Source: Trifolium pratense (Eukaryota; Streptophyta; Magnoliopsida; Fabales; Fabaceae). Taken from it: DNA of 64,000 bases. Position 1 is the first letter of the stretch. Each line of letters begins with the position of its first letter. The translations under genes were made by a program, and so were the position numbers. The notes beneath the pieces were generated by a model that did not search any database, was not told the DNA's origin, and saw only the letters and a program-made list of their open reading frames with translations. The stretch covers positions 28,159,838 through 28,223,837 of the forward strand of contig NC_060059.1 of the NCBI RefSeq assembly GCF_020283565.1, read 5' to 3'. Of this stretch, positions 10,033-22,206 are shown piece by piece.

Positions 10033-12903
10033 ATGGAGCATGGTCAGAACCTTAATTCATTCTATACTTTAGACAATGCACAAGATAAGAGTATCTCTTT
10101 TATCCCTCAAAATTATGTAATCCCAAAAATGCATAGACCCAATTTGGCACCACAATATGCTAATCTTGCTGCAATTGATATGGCTGCTCTTAAAAATGGC
10201 TCAACATCAAGGTCTCATGTTATTCGAGAAATTAGAGACGCTTGTCGTCGCTTGGGTTTCTTTCAAGTAAGTTTTTTTAATACTCTTTCTGTAACAAAAT
10301 ATAAGTAAAATAACATTTATTTAGTCTAAATATATTTTTGATTTGTTCTAAACTCCCCTTGTTAACAACCAGAGTGTATGTTATAATCTCTCTATATATA
10401 GTAACGTAGACTTTGACTAATTAATTTGGGTATATCGGTGCTAGTATTGATTTTTTTTTTGGTCAATGCTAGCATTGTTTTATAATCTAAATAAATGAAT
10501 TGGTTTTGAATATCTACAGAAAAATAAAATAAAAATGCAAGACAATAACCAACGAAGCCTTTTAATTAAATCTCAACTATTAAATTTTCAAAAAAGAGAT
10601 ATAACTTTTCACTGCAGGTTCTAAACTCATCCCCATTTGTTTGAACTTGGAATCTAACTTCAGGTTGTGAACCATGGAGTGAGTGAATCGGTGCTAGATG
10701 AGGCTTTAACCGTTGCATCCAAATTTTTTGATTTGCCGACAAAAGAAAAAATGGAGTTGATGTCAAATGATGTGCACAAACCAGTAAGATGTGGAACAAG
10801 CATAAAAGATGGTGTTGACAAAGTTCAGTTTTGGAGGGTTTTTCTCAAACACTACGCTCATCCTTTAAAGGATTGGGTCCACATGTGGCCAGAAAATCCA
10901 AAGGATTACAGGTATACATTACTTTGACTTAACAATCATTCCTTTGTATTAAAATTAGTTATGTAAGATAATCAATAAGATCCAGTTTAACCAAGGTCTC
11001 AGATTCGAAATCGAATTTAAACATACAACGTTAAAATTCTTAGAAAGAGTTTACCGTTCATTAGGTGTTCACGGGGGTTGAAGGATTAATATCTACAGTA
11101 CACGTGGAGAATATCAAGTTTATTTATTTTATATTTTGGTACATATATCAAGTTTAATTATAACGGAGCATGCATAAGCATAAGTCTAAAAATAAATAAT
11201 TCATACGGCTAAAATGTAACGGAGCATGCATGCATGCATGTGCTGGATTTAGTTTTGCATACTTTTAGATGCACCAATTTTATATTTAAAAGTCTAGCTA
11301 TTATTTAATTATTTATAATGAGCACATGTGTATATTTGATCAAAGGAAACATACAACAAGGAAACAAAGGGAGAAAAGTTATAAAAGTGACAAAAAAAAT
11401 TATATAATTTACATTTCCTATTGTATAAAAAGTTGTGAAGTGTTATGTCTTCCAATTTTTTGGTGGAACAGAGATTCTTATTTATGGTTTAGTTTAAGTT
11501 ATGCTATACCATTTGAGTGTTCAGTTTAAGGAAAAAAATGATTTTGTAAGATAAAAAACGATTTTAAATTCCTGATTAATTCATTTACTAACTGATAACA
11601 TCAGTTATCAGTAAATACAAGAGAAGTAAATGTTTCTTTATCAGAGACATTTTCCTAGTTCTTATTTAAAAGAGACATTTTTCTAATAATATGTGTTTTG
11701 TTGACTCATTAATCTTTGTATTCTTTCCAGTTGAATGATGAAACTAACAACACCTTTGTAGCTTGTTGTAAATAAAAGAAAACATTGCTAAATATCTAAA
11801 AGTAATCGTAGACAATGACATAGGTTGCATATATCATATGTCACGAGTTAGATTTGGGGACTAAAAACTGTGGATAAGCTTTAATATTCAATTCAAAAGA
11901 TATTGAAAACATCCAAAATAATGATGTAAGCAACCTAGTGCAAATTTTTTATCCCTAAAGATGAATAAATGGAAATTTTATTGAAATATGAAATCCCGAC
12001 CAGTGCTTATTGCAATATTCATATCAACTGAATTATGCTCACGAGAACGATGTAAGCATTGATAAGATACCTTATTACTACTTTTGTCCTAAATATAACA
12101 GTTGGCCGACTAAATAGATAAAACTAAAGAGAATTGTTAGTAGTACTCAAATTTGTTAGTCACTTCATTCCAAAATGAGTTACCTACTTGAACTAACCTA
12201 CTTGACTTCTTAAGTGGTTGTAATATTATAGTTAAACTCTTAAAACAATATATACAAAATGGAACAATGATGTTAATTACCGAAAATGATTTGAACAAAA
12301 TCCTTCAAAAATTGTAGGGAAAAGATGGGAAGATATTGTCAAGAAGTGAAGAAAGTGGGGTTAGAGGTGATGAAAGCAATAATTGAAAGTCTTGAATTAA
12401 ATCCATCATATATAACCAAAGAAATTGAAGATGGAATGCAAGTGATGGCAGTGAATTGCTATCCACCCTGTCCACAACCAGAGATTGCATTAGGCCTCCC
12501 ACCACATTCTGACTACAGTTGCCTTACAATTCTGTACCAAAGTTGTCAAGGTCTACAAATAATGGATTTTGAGGATAATACTTGGAAAGCTATACCACAC
12601 ATTCCTGGTGCACTTCAAGTTCATGTTGGTGACCATTTTGAGGTACTAAGCAATGGTTTGTACAAGAGTGTTGTTCACAGGGCTACCCTCAACAGGGACA
12701 GTACAAGAATCTCACTTACTAGTTTATTCAGTTTGGGAATGGATGATAAAATGGAGACTGCTAAAGAGCTTGTGGATGATCAAAATCCTAAGAAGTATAG
12801 AGAAAGCAGCTTTAGAGATTTTCTTGACTTTCTGTCTACCAATGACTTTTCTGAGGGTAATAATAACTTCATTGATATCCTCAAGATTAAGAACTACAAC
12901 TAG
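10033..12903 (+). CDS. 2-oxoglutarate/Fe(II)-dependent dioxygenase (plant DOXC class), three exons
   Basis: Exons 10033-10266, 10664-10911 and 12318-12903 join in frame across GT..AG introns (397 and 1406 bp) to give 355 residues ending at TAG 12901-12903. These soluble enzymes oxidise small molecules using 2-oxoglutarate, O2 and iron, often in flavonoid or hormone metabolism. The N-terminal DIOX_N domain is encoded by exons 1-2 (RDACRRLGFFQ, then VVNHGV). The catalytic fold is in exon 3: iron ligands H224 and D226 (PPHSDYS) and H281 (KSVVHRA), and the co-substrate pair R291/S293 (TRIS). NCYPPCPQP precedes them as usual. The GTSIKDGVDKVQFWRVFLKH segment suggests the DMR6-like/flavanone-3-dioxygenase-like branch, but the substrate cannot be read from sequence. 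All key residues are present, so it is probably functional. Confidence 0.93.
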
Positions 12904-13711
12904 GGTGTGGTCCTTCAATTCCTTCAACTAGGGTGGTTACTGTTTTGGTTTTCTGTTTCAGTTTCACTATTGTCTTCAAATAAATTGAATGCATCATTCG
13001 GTGATCTTAGCAGGAAAAAGAAGATTTAGCCATTTAGTTTTTTGTGTAGTTTGGGTTATGTAATAAAATGTTCTACGAATAAGAATAAAATTACAAATTA
13101 TATTGTTAATTTATATGTGCTATAGTAATTATCATGAAGAGTTTAGCTATTGTAGTCAAGGTCATCGGATGATGACCAAACGGGGCATATTTTGAGTTTT
13201 ATTTCAAATCTAATTCGGTGAAATTAGTCAAAAATCTGACCTTATTTTCATTTTCTACGTCCTACACAAATTCTAGTTCATGACCTTTATTTAGAACTAG
13301 ATGGACTCTACCTGTTTATCGTGTCTCTAAACAATATTAATCTACATATTTGATTTGGTGTGTCGTAACAGACTTGGATCTTAACTGTAAGTATAATAAC
13401 ATGGCAATATACTGGGCTCTATTACTTACACTAAGCCTGTCAAACAATCTAATGGACTCAGGTACCAATCAAAAAAGGATAAACTAGTATATCTCCCTTC
13501 CCTATTAATGATCAACTCCAAGACAACCACTTGACATGGTAAATAGCATGAGGGAAATCAAATACTTTACCATTTTTCATTAAACAACAAAAGGGTATAG
13601 AATATAAAGCAGTTAAAAGCTCAACTTCAACCTCAAGTTTTCTCATTTGGCTTTACATTTCTTCTTATGTTCGAAACTTTCCCCTCTGTCATACTTCATA
13701 TGGTTTATTGG
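12904..13711. other. Convergent intergenic region
   Basis: The dioxygenase gene (+) and the 122-residue protein gene (-) end toward each other here. AT-rich 3' sequence with aataaaa-type words near 13060-13090 that could serve polyadenylation. No coding frame or repeat structure recognised. Confidence 0.4.
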
Positions 13712-15483
13712 TTAACCACTTCCATCAAGCTGTCCATGAGAAAGGAGGTGTGCCATGTATTGCTGTAACAAATCCAACACATTGCAATTAAAAAAAAAAA
13801 AAAAGATTGTGTTAACATCGAATATATAATAAGCAGAATCAAATAATTTACACTTGATTCTGGAGACACACTTCTTTGAAAAACTATAAGAAAATATCCC
13901 TTGGACATATTATCTATTCATTTGACATGTAAAATATAAACTAAAGCGTTCAAAACTGGCTCCGTAATTACAGACCCCAAAGAACGTAATACAATTTAAT
14001 GGAATTCAACAAACATATAAACTTGGTTGAGATTACGGTTAAAGATTTTAAACTAAAGGAAGTATTTGCATTGCATCTTCCATAGCGCTATTATTTTTTA
14101 GTTGGTTCCTGTTAGGGCCTAAAAGAGTACACGTGGCAATCCACCTGGAATAACAGAATGTGTTGAGGCCCTTAGACAGGTGGTTGATCCAATTATTCAG
14201 GAAGTCAGACGGGGAAATAAAGAGAGAAAGAGTAACAGAAAATATTCCGATGATTATGTAATATACGGAGAAAGATGTGAATGATGGGAACATGCTGAAA
14301 TTGAGTCTGCCCTCTTTCTCTGGATTATTCATTCCGAGTTTTCTTATTAGCTAAGCTTTCTCTACATGGATAAGATTCTAAATTTTGGTACTATCATTTC
14401 CTTCTGTTCAGCATGTCACAATTCAGGTTACTGTTTCCTTTGATTGTACTGCTTCATTATATTACACTGCCTATAGAACTATAATTCAGTTTTAATCTTG
14501 TTGTCCAGAACTCTATATTAATAACTATATTAAGCTTCCCCGTTATTTAAACACTTTCCTATCATATAACTCTATGTTAATCCTATTATAAAGAAAAATC
14601 CTAATTCACAAAAAAAATTAGGCCTAACTAGCATTTACAAAATAGTTAAAGGAAATTATCATATGTTATGTCCATTAGCATGCTTCTAAAACTCAAACAG
14701 GGGTTATCTAAAAAACTGGAAAACTGTCGAGGGATTGGGGACCAAATAGGATTCATAATCAATATCATTAAGTATTTGAATATCAAGTGGAAAAAAGAGC
14801 AAATAAGATTCACAAATCAATATCTTTAATGATTCAAATATCAATTGGAAAAAGTTCCTATTCTTGACTGAAAAAAAGATAAAAGAAAAGATAAGAATTT
14901 AACATTAAAGGGGATAAATGAGATGTAAAGTAATAAAATATGGGCAAAATATAACTCACAGCATGATATGCATATGGTGACTTCCCTTGACGCTCAAAGT
15001 GTTTCGTCATGACGCAAAACTCAAATGGACCCCACTCTTCAGATTCAAAGCAGTTTCCAAGAGCAGATTTGTATAACTACAGAAAATTTAAACACTACAA
15101 TCATATTTCAGAACTAAAATAACATCAATATAAATGAAGCTTTCACGATTATATCATGACAACGACCTTTGTGGTGTCAGTTAAAAGCTCAGTACCAGCC
15201 GGATATGATGCATAGTATTGATCGGCTCTAGAATACCCAGCCCTAGTTCTGCAACCCCAAAATCACAATCAACATACCATAGATTAACACAAGAACCAAT
15301 AAACAAAATCCAAATTATAATTATAGCATCAAGAACAAGTTTTTATTATCAATATGAAACTTACGTATTGTTAACATAAGCATAGATGATAAGCGTAGTG
15401 AAGCCGTAGAAACCAGCAAAAGATACGCATCTTCGAAGCTTCTGAATCTTTAATATCTCTTTGAATTCATCATAGAGCCTCAT
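13712..15483 (-). CDS. Conserved small plant membrane-anchored protein, unknown function, four exons
   Basis: Rebuilt from splice sites because no exon exceeds 40 codons. Coding exons on the minus strand are 15365-15483, 15167-15248, 14960-15076 and 13712-13762, with GT..AG introns of 116, 90 and 1197 bp. They join to 369 nt, 122 residues, ending TAA at 13712-13714. The N-terminus is basic (MRLYDEFKEILKIQK), followed by one hydrophobic segment at about residues 19-37. A soluble tail follows with conserved-looking blocks (SYPAGTELLTDTTK, LGNCFESEEWGP, KHFERQGKSPYAYHAQYMAH) ending HGQLDGSG. I recognise this as a conserved plant family, remembered mainly by its C-terminus, but cannot name a function. 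A 5' UTR intron (about 15513-15768, acceptor cacctttcag) and a GA/CT leader are likely. Exact splice phase throughout argues that it is a live gene. Confidence 0.85.
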
Positions 15484-15724
15484 GGATAATGTAATAAAAA
15501 GTTTCCCTGAAACTGAAAGGTGGAAAAATCAGTGAAACATTTTTTCAAACAATTGGTGTGCACAAAATGGGAAATTCTATCAATACGAATTCGGCCTTAG
15601 AAATAGTAATTGAATTTTGTTGAAATGCATAAATAACTACATATAAAGAAATTCAAAATTTCAAAACAAGTGTGAAATCAAAGAGAGGGATAATATATTT
15701 TCATTAGTTTGAGATTCATCAGTG

Positions 15725-15728
<4 letters not shown>

Positions 15729-15763
<35 letters not shown>
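15729..15763. repeat. (GA)n microsatellite at the 5' end of the 122-residue protein gene
   Basis: About 17 GA units on the plus strand, read as (CT)n in the minus-strand gene, just inside the inferred leader intron. CT-rich leaders are common in plant genes. The GC-rich sequence at 15768-15860 upstream is probably leader or core promoter. Confidence 0.8.
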
Positions 15764-15766
<3 letters not shown>

Positions 15767-16059
15767 CCGCACGACTCTGAAGTTGGCGCTTGGAGTTGAG
15801 AGGGCGGTTTGTATGTCAGCCGTCGTCAGGAAAATGCGTCGGAGGATCCCCGCCGAGCACTAGCAGTAGCGGTGGAACAAGAATATTAACTTATTAAGAG
15901 TGTGTATGGTAGTTAGAAGAACGTGAACAAAAAAAATAAATAAATTCAAATGATATAATTATTTGAATTGATTTAAGTGGATAAACTCTAGAAAAAATGT
16001 TACCTAATTCATTATTTTTTATGTTTTTAACAAAATATGGGTAAAGCCTCAAAAGAAAT

Positions 16060-16320
16060 TACTCTGTCCATCCCAAAATGAGTGACTAAGTTAACTGTTT
16101 AACGCATGCCGATGCATAATTTTGACGACTAATATTTTTACTTGTATAACAATAAAAATTATAAAAAATATATTTTGAAAATACTCATTGAGACGAAACT
16201 AGCAACATCTTATATGCTAATATTTATTTTTATTTATTAATATAAAAATATGGTCAAAGCAAGATATATGAATAATTCATATAATCAAAATGAGTCATTC
16301 ATTGTGGAACAGAGGGAGTA
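16060..16320. mobile_element. Stowaway-like MITE
   Basis: Ends are inverted: tactctgtccatcccaaaatg on the left and gtggaacagagggagta on the right, with TA at both edges. AT-rich, non-coding, about 260 bp. It belongs to the widespread CTCCCTCYG-type family seen several times in this window. Confidence 0.55.
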
Positions 16321-16447
16321 AAAAACTAAACGAACACTTTGATGCATGTAAGTGTCTGAAATGTCATAAAAAAAGAGACTTTGAAGCTCTGTAGAAGGTG
16401 TCTCCAAAGCATGCAAATAAAAAAGTTTCTTAGTTTATCAAAGAAGG

Positions 16448-16900
16448 GGTGATTTAAGGTTTGACCTAGAATCACCCCTCCAAATTGTTTTTTCTTTTTC
16501 GTTATATTAAATAAGTGTGATTTTCACATATTTGTTTATTTTGATTTTCCATCTTCGTACGATGTACTTTGTTGTCCTGTCTTTTTGTGGTGTATTTTGT
16601 TTTCCCATCTATGTGCGGTGATCATTTGTTTTAGGTTGAAAGATTAGTTCCGATCAAGTGCAATTTCAATCAATGTCGAGTTTTGTGTCATCAACGCTAT
16701 AGATCTGAAGGCATGAACGTTTCAGACACTTCAATATAGTCACATTTGTAGGTTTATGCAATTTTCCGTTTTATGCTATAAACATGGATGATGTGCGTTT
16801 ATTCGCAGATTTATCCTTTTTGTTTTTAGCCGATTTGAATTTGTTTTTAGTCAACAACGTTGAACTGTAATTAACTAACCAATCTGCTGATAAAACCAAG
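16448..16900 (+). repeat. Dispersed repeat family R, copy 1 (degenerate)
   Basis: Shares an ordered set of words with the copies at 19945-20440 (reverse), 24950-25400 and 39847-40255: an ATCACCCCTCC start, a T-rich region with cggtg words, then atcaacg, gcagatcygaa, ttttatgctat and gcagattyatcctt. This is the most diverged copy. No intact protein. Confidence 0.6.
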
Positions 16901-17091
16901 TGTGATTAATCTGGACATGCCAATTAATGTTAGTATGTTCACGAATACGTTTAATAAATATAGGAATATTCTGGTTGACATTGCAATGTCTTATTACCCT
17001 TTCAACTAACATCTTTGAATCACTTTTCCACTCGAAGAAAAGTTTTTTACTAAAGTATCATTTGACTAAATATTGTTGTTTTAAAATATTT

Positions 17092-17884
17092 TGGCTTAAA
17101 TGCAGTTTTACCCCCCTGTTTTGAAAAATGCGGAATTTTACCCCTCCTATTTTATAATTTGTTGGATTTTGCCCCCCCACCAAAATTCTGCACAAAATCT
17201 GCTTCTGAGCTTCAAGTTCAAAGTTTCGCACAGAACTCAATTTGGATCAATAATTCACCAAACTGGTACCTAAACGACTGAAATCGAGTTAGTTTTCCAC
17301 AGAATCAAACTCCACTAAATTTGGAGTTACAGAGAGAGATTAATTACCGTTTTAGTGAAGGTATGTTCAAATTAATTATCGTATGAAACTACTACTGGTA
17401 TTTTCGTCATGCCTCTCACCCTGTAGCTCATTTTTGAGTACTATTTACATGTATGGAAAGCTAACGAAATTACCCTTGTTGGCATTTCAATTTCGTCGAA
17501 TTTGGAGTTACGATGCGTTCGGTAGACGATGTTGAATTTGAAGGTCACAAGTAGATTTATGCAGAATTAGTAATTGGACAGACCTTCACTAAAACGGTAA
17601 TTAATCTCTCTCTATAACTCCAAATTTAGTTGAGTTTGATTTTGTGGAAAGCCAACTAGATTACGGTCGTCTCGGTATCAGTTTTGTGAATTATTGATCC
17701 AAATTAAGTTATGTGCGAAGCTTTGAACTTGAGGCTCAAAAGCAGATTTTGTGCAGAATTTTGGTGGGGGGCAAAATCCAACAAATTATAAAATAGGAGG
17801 GGTAAAATTCCGCATTTTAAAATAGGAGGGGGGGTAAAATTCCGCATTTTTCAAAATAGGGGATTTAAAACTGCATTTAAGCCA
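17092..17884. mobile_element. 793-bp foldback transposable element
   Basis: Two inverted arms (about 17092-17361 and 17582-17884) surround a 220-bp loop. The termini are TGGCTTAAATGCAGTTTTA and its complement. It is flanked by a 7-bp direct repeat AATATTT (17085-17091 and 17885-17891). The ends hold strings of (g)ggggtaaaattccgcatttt. Elements beginning GGCTTAAATGCA are frequent in legumes; superfamily not settled. Confidence 0.75.
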
Positions 17885-17932
17885 AATATTTGTTACTAAA
17901 GTAACCTTTGAAATTTCATATTCTTACACCTA

Positions 17933-18244
17933 ATCTCCCTCTGTACCACAATATAACTCATTTTGACAATATTATACCAATTAAAAAATGTAATTAATAT
18001 TGTATAGAAAAGATAAATGATGGATTAGTTTACAAAATTGTCATTTATTAATGGTATGAGAAAAATAAATTAAAGAATTGAAAAAAAATATGTAATAAAT
18101 AATTAAGGGTATAATAGAAAAAATAACATTAAATGCTTCATTGTTTTTTTTTATAAGCTAAATGCTTAATTGGTAATTTAATGCGACTTATAATTTGCTA
18201 TTTTTTTTCCTCAAAGCAACTTATAATTTGGTACGGAGGGAGTA
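17933..18244. mobile_element. Stowaway-like MITE
   Basis: Left end ctccctctgtaccacaatata, right end ttataatttggtacggaggg, inverted to each other and ending near TA. AT-rich, non-coding, about 312 bp. Confidence 0.6.
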
Positions 18245-18350
18245 TATATTTTTTTTTTGGATAAAGTAAGACCATATATACATCAGAGAAAAGTCAGACA
18301 TCTCAACTATGTTGGCACCCCTGGTATTCCTCCTCCTTTGCCTATATAGG

Positions 18351-18353
<3 letters not shown>

Positions 18354-18429
<76 letters not shown>
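18354..18429. repeat. (AT)n microsatellite, about 76 bp
   Basis: Uninterrupted AT dinucleotides, lying in the 3' tail of a LINE remnant. Confidence 0.95.
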
Positions 18430-18431
<2 letters not shown>

Positions 18432-18482
18432 AAAAAAATATGTACGGGGGAATAGGCATTACCCCAATCAACAACAAACAAT

Positions 18483-18713
18483 TTAAATAAAACTAAGCAA
18501 CTCTATATAGCTACGTAATCCTAACTTATCACGAAGAAAATCACCTCTTATACAAGCAGGCATAGATTCCCACCACGTATAAGTGGCAACAGCATGACCC
18601 TCGTTGGCAAAGTTGTCAGCACAAGCATTACCCGTACGAAAAATGTGAGAGTTTGTTAGGTTAATTCCCAAAGACAAGCAATTGTTCCAGTGATTACGTA
18701 AGTCCCAAAGCAC
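18483..18713 (-). pseudogene. LINE (non-LTR) RNase H fragment
   Basis: The minus strand encodes the C-terminal end of the RNase H domain of a plant L1-type element: SHIFRTGNACADNFANEG, then a WW..MP..IRGDFLRDKLG stretch. Only about 76 codons remain, with the rest 5'-truncated. A related remnant is at 47335-47730. Non-functional. Confidence 0.7.
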
Positions 18714-18787
18714 TATTTGTTTATTAATATTAAAATGTATTATATTTCTAACAATTATAAAAGGGTATAAAATTATTTAAATAATAA

Positions 18788-18917
18788 ATACTCTCTCTGG
18801 ATCTTTTAAAAAAAGACAATTGAGTCAAACAAAAATAGTGTATATGGTCAATATTATGAACCAAATACATCAATTTTTGTTGATCCAATTGTCTCTTATA
18901 AAAAACATCGGAGGTAG
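18788..18917. mobile_element. Short Stowaway-like MITE
   Basis: Inverted ends (tactctctctggatctttta / taaaaaacatcggaggtag), with an inner inverted pair ccaattgtct / gacaattgag. About 130 bp, directly upstream of the first H15 gene. Confidence 0.5.
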
Positions 18918-19050
18918 CACGTTTAAAATGTGCAATACTTTTTTATATTTGAAAAACAAATTCTTCTAAAATTTTCTTATATAAGAGTAGTAGCGAAGAA
19001 ACAAGTGTATATAAATCTACTTAATTTTGTTCGATTGAGTAAAAATCACA

Positions 19051-19760
19051 ATGAAGCAAGATGAAAGGAACAAGGTGGTAATGAAAAATATGAAAAAATC
19101 TCTCTTGTCCCGTATGGTAGCAATCAACCCCAATTCTAGCTCCACCATCAACTCTCCAAACGTCTCCTCTTTCATTGACAACCGTCTTCCCCAAGTTTTG
19201 AAATCCTTCGACACCCCGACTCACCCTCCTTATGCTTTGGTATGTAACTTTTAATTTCTTTTTGTTGATTTTCTTATTTCATATAAAATCAACTATGTTA
19301 TTTTCTGTTGTGTTATAAAGTTAACGAGTTTTGCTTAAGAACAAATTGTTTGAAAGAATCTGCATTCGATATTTCAGTGGCATTTTTTGCGTATTTTAAT
19401 AACTTTTTGGCTGATTTTTGAATTATCAAGACCCTTTCCTTTGAGATCCCGAAGATTAATTAAAACCAAAAATTGTTTCTCTATTTTTACTTTAATTTAT
19501 TTCAATTAAGTTAAATAATCTTGCAAGATTTTGTTTTATTTTTTGTTGGTTGTATGTAGATGATAAAGAGAGCAATGAAGGAGTTGAACGAAGAAAGTGG
19601 CTCGACCGAGGAAGCAATCTCTGAGTTTATAAGAAGGGAATATGGTGAAGAATTACCATTCGCCCACGCGCCTATGCTTTATGCTCAGTTGAGTAAGCTT
19701 TGTAATAATGGGGATCTTGTCCGTAAGAGGGGGAAATATGTTCTTAATTTTGAAAATTGA
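19051..19760 (+). CDS. Linker-histone (H15) domain protein, copy 1, shortened C-terminus
   Basis: Exons 19051-19239 and 19560-19760 (intron GTATGT..GTAG) encode 129 residues. Residues 1-57 are an unassigned N-terminal extension. The winged-helix linker-histone domain starts at HPPYAL (residues 58-63) and continues MIKRAMKELNEESGS to GDLVRKRGKYVL; the intron cuts it just after HPPYxL, as in copies 2 and 3. Such domains bind nucleosomal linker DNA in the nucleus. Compared with copies 2 and 3 the protein stops early, at TGA 19758-19760. The following in-frame codons are still Lys/Arg-rich up to another TGA, so the basic tail seems to have been lost recently. A TATA box (cttatataag, 18976-18985) is conserved in all three copies. 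Possibly still expressed. Confidence 0.78.
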
Positions 19761-19944
19761 GATGACGCCGAGAAGAAGACGAAGAAACCTAGATTTGATA
19801 GAACAAGACTCTGATTGAAAGCTTAACGATAAAAACATAAATTGGTCAAACAAATATCAGTATTTTACCTTAAGTTTTTTCCATTTTAAATAAATTTGTC
19901 AGTTATTTAATTCTCGGTGCATACCCCTTTGTAGTTTTTTTGAC

Positions 19945-20440
19945 TAAAAATAAGATGTTCATTCATTCCAATAATTGATAGAATACATCAGATGCAAATA
20001 CAAATTCAACTTCGCTAAAAACGAAAAAGGATGAATCTGCGAACAAACTCACATCATCCAAGTTAATAGCATACAACGGCAAAATGCCTACAAGTAATAT
20101 GATAAAATTAAAGTCACCAGAATGTCCATGCTTCCGGATCTGCAACGTTGACGTCCAAATCATTGATTGAATCTGCAATTGATTGAAGTTGATCTTTCAA
20201 TATGAACTAAACAAACACCGTAACACGACGGATAATCCAAAACGCCGCACCAATCGGACGACGACCAACACACCATCGCACTTAGACGACTAAAATCACA
20301 ACAAAAGAAAAAACTAAAAAACTTGGTTATGTGAAAATCACCTATTGAAATTAAATGGTAGGAAAATAAAATGCGGAGGGGTGATTTTAGGCAAAAAAAA
20401 AGACCTAAAACCACCCCTCACCACTCAAGGAAGAAGATGG
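19945..20440 (-). repeat. Dispersed repeat family R, copy 2
   Basis: Reverse orientation. Read on the minus strand it starts with a small inverted repeat (ggggtggttttaggt / cctaaaatcacccc) and has the family words cggtgtttg, tcaacgttgcagatccgga, tatgctattaactt and gcagattcatccttttt. It ends in gaatgaatgaa..gtcaaaaaaa, which resembles the poly(A) tail of a retroposon. Confidence 0.65.
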
Positions 20441-21509
20441 AGACTTGAAGAGAAGAAGAATTAGGGCCGGCGCAGAGAGCGAGTAGTATACATATATACC
20501 CCTTTGTAGTTTTTTATTGATAAATGTGGTAATTTTCCCCTTGACTATTTTTCCTTTCAATATTTTAGCTTCTTATTTTTTTTTATAAATAAAAATTAAT
20601 TATAAATAAGTCTAGGTCAACGCTATGTCCATCGACATCGCACCAAAAGATTAACATTAATAATTCATTCATTATTTTACCTATGATATATTCAAAGTGC
20701 TTATGCACTTTGGTGCGTTCAATTGCACATATATGATCATGATTGTATACTTCTTTGGTGCATTTGAGGCTCAAGATGTAGAGGGTGAAAACACATCTCA
20801 ATTTGGTACACGCAATAGAGAATAATGCAACACAAATAAAATTGAGTGAAAGATCTAGCTAATTATCAAGAGACAAATAGAGTCATTCCAAAACTAATAT
20901 GATGGACAAGGTGTGTGCTGTGAGACTTTTAATTACTTGCTGGGTACAAATGATAGTGATCCATACCATCTTTGTCCTTCTTTTTGTAGAAATCTTGGAG
21001 TGTAGTCCAGATGATGGACAAAGCGTGACATATTGACTTCATTTTCTTTTATTGTGTAGGTCTAGAGGATTGAAGCTTTCCATTGCTTAATGTTATATAT
21101 TGTGTAGAGGATTATATATTGCTTAATGTTATATATTGCTTAATGTTATATATTAGTGCCTAAAAAAAACACTCTTAATTAGTACTTATTTAAATTTTAT
21201 AGAGACTATTTGAGTATCCAAATTTTGTATTTTTTTTTTTCAAAAAAAGGAGTAACTACTAGAATACATTGATATTTCGACGGATTCAATATTTACTTAC
21301 TGGCCATTTTAGCCGCCAATAAGTTTGTGACCGTCTAAGCCGCCGTAAAGTGAACAAAAACCGCCGCAAAAATAAAATATATTATTTTTGGTACGAACTG
21401 GCAACTTACCGTCTGCCTAAACCGCCACAAAAAACACGCTGCAGGTCTTGGAAATTGGTCCAGCACTTAGCGACTGCCTAGGCTGCCGGTAAGTTGAAGC
21501 AAATTAAAA
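20441..21509. other. Intergenic region with transposon remnants
   Basis: No coding frame. The stretch 21250-21500 has repeated gccgcc/ccgccgcaaa words in a T/A-rich setting and a degenerate actactagaa end, which resembles a CACTA subterminal region. No boundaries could be set. The rest is featureless AT-rich DNA. Confidence 0.3.
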
Positions 21510-21851
21510 GGCTTAGCTATACATTTGGTCCCTTACATTTATTTTAGGTTTCAATTTGGTCTCTTACGTTTAAAAAGTATCAATTTGGTCCCTTACGTTT
21601 ATTTTAGGTTTCAAGTTAGTCCTTTTCGTTAATTTTATCACATGTGGCAGCCAATTTGCATATGTGGACTGACACGTGGCACTTGGACATACTTACACGT
21701 GTACTGTTCAAACGGTGTTAGAGACAAAACTAACAGAAATGACTAACTTGAAACCTAAAATAAACGTAAGAGACCAAATTGATACTTTTTAAACGTAATG
21801 GACCAAATTGAAACCTAAAATAAACGTAAGGGACCAAATGTGTAGTTAAGG
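21510..21851. mobile_element. Mutator-like MITE with long inverted ends (342 bp)
   Basis: Arms of more than 100 bp are inverted: ctatacatttggtccc..ggtttcaatttggt on the left, with the complement on the right. A 10-bp direct repeat caaattaaaa flanks the element (21500-21509 and 21852-21861). A 9-10-bp target duplication with long inverted ends fits a non-autonomous Mutator-type element. Confidence 0.75.
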
Positions 21852-21914
21852 CAAATTAAAAAAAAAAATAGCCCCTCTCTCTATGGGGGCTGAGAATAAA
21901 GCATCTTATATATA

Positions 21915-22206
21915 TACTCCCTCCGGTCCTTTTTATAAGGAACCCTTTGGAGAAAAAATATGGTCATTTTTATAAGAAACTTTGACATATTTTCAAATGC
22001 CTTAAATGATTAATTTCACTTATGCCCTTATTTATTAGGAGAGAAAATATTAAAAATAAGTAAATTAATTGAATTAAGAGTAATTAAATAAATGAAAAAA
22101 AATTAAATTTATAAGAGTATTAAATGAAAATCATTATCTACAATGTGTTTCCTTGGTATGTGTAATTTTTTCAAAGTGTTCCTTATAAAAAGGACCGGAG
22201 AAAGTA
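21915..22206. mobile_element. Stowaway-like MITE (CTCCCTCCGGTCC type)
   Basis: The left end tactccctccggtccttttt is matched by an inverted right end aaaaaggaccggagaaagta, with TA at the edges. The same family occurs at 47884-48285. 292 bp, non-coding. Confidence 0.75.

Noticed and set aside
14048..14332. 94-residue minus-strand ORF in intron 3 of the small membrane-protein gene; sequence resembles a solo copia-type LTR (tgttagggcctaa start)
   Set aside because: No matching target duplication or clear LTR end could be set; the ORF has no recognisable domain.
18221..18481. ORF with an (IY)n tract; similar ones at 36567-36866 and 61026-61283
   Set aside because: Translation of (AT)n microsatellites; no flanking conserved protein.
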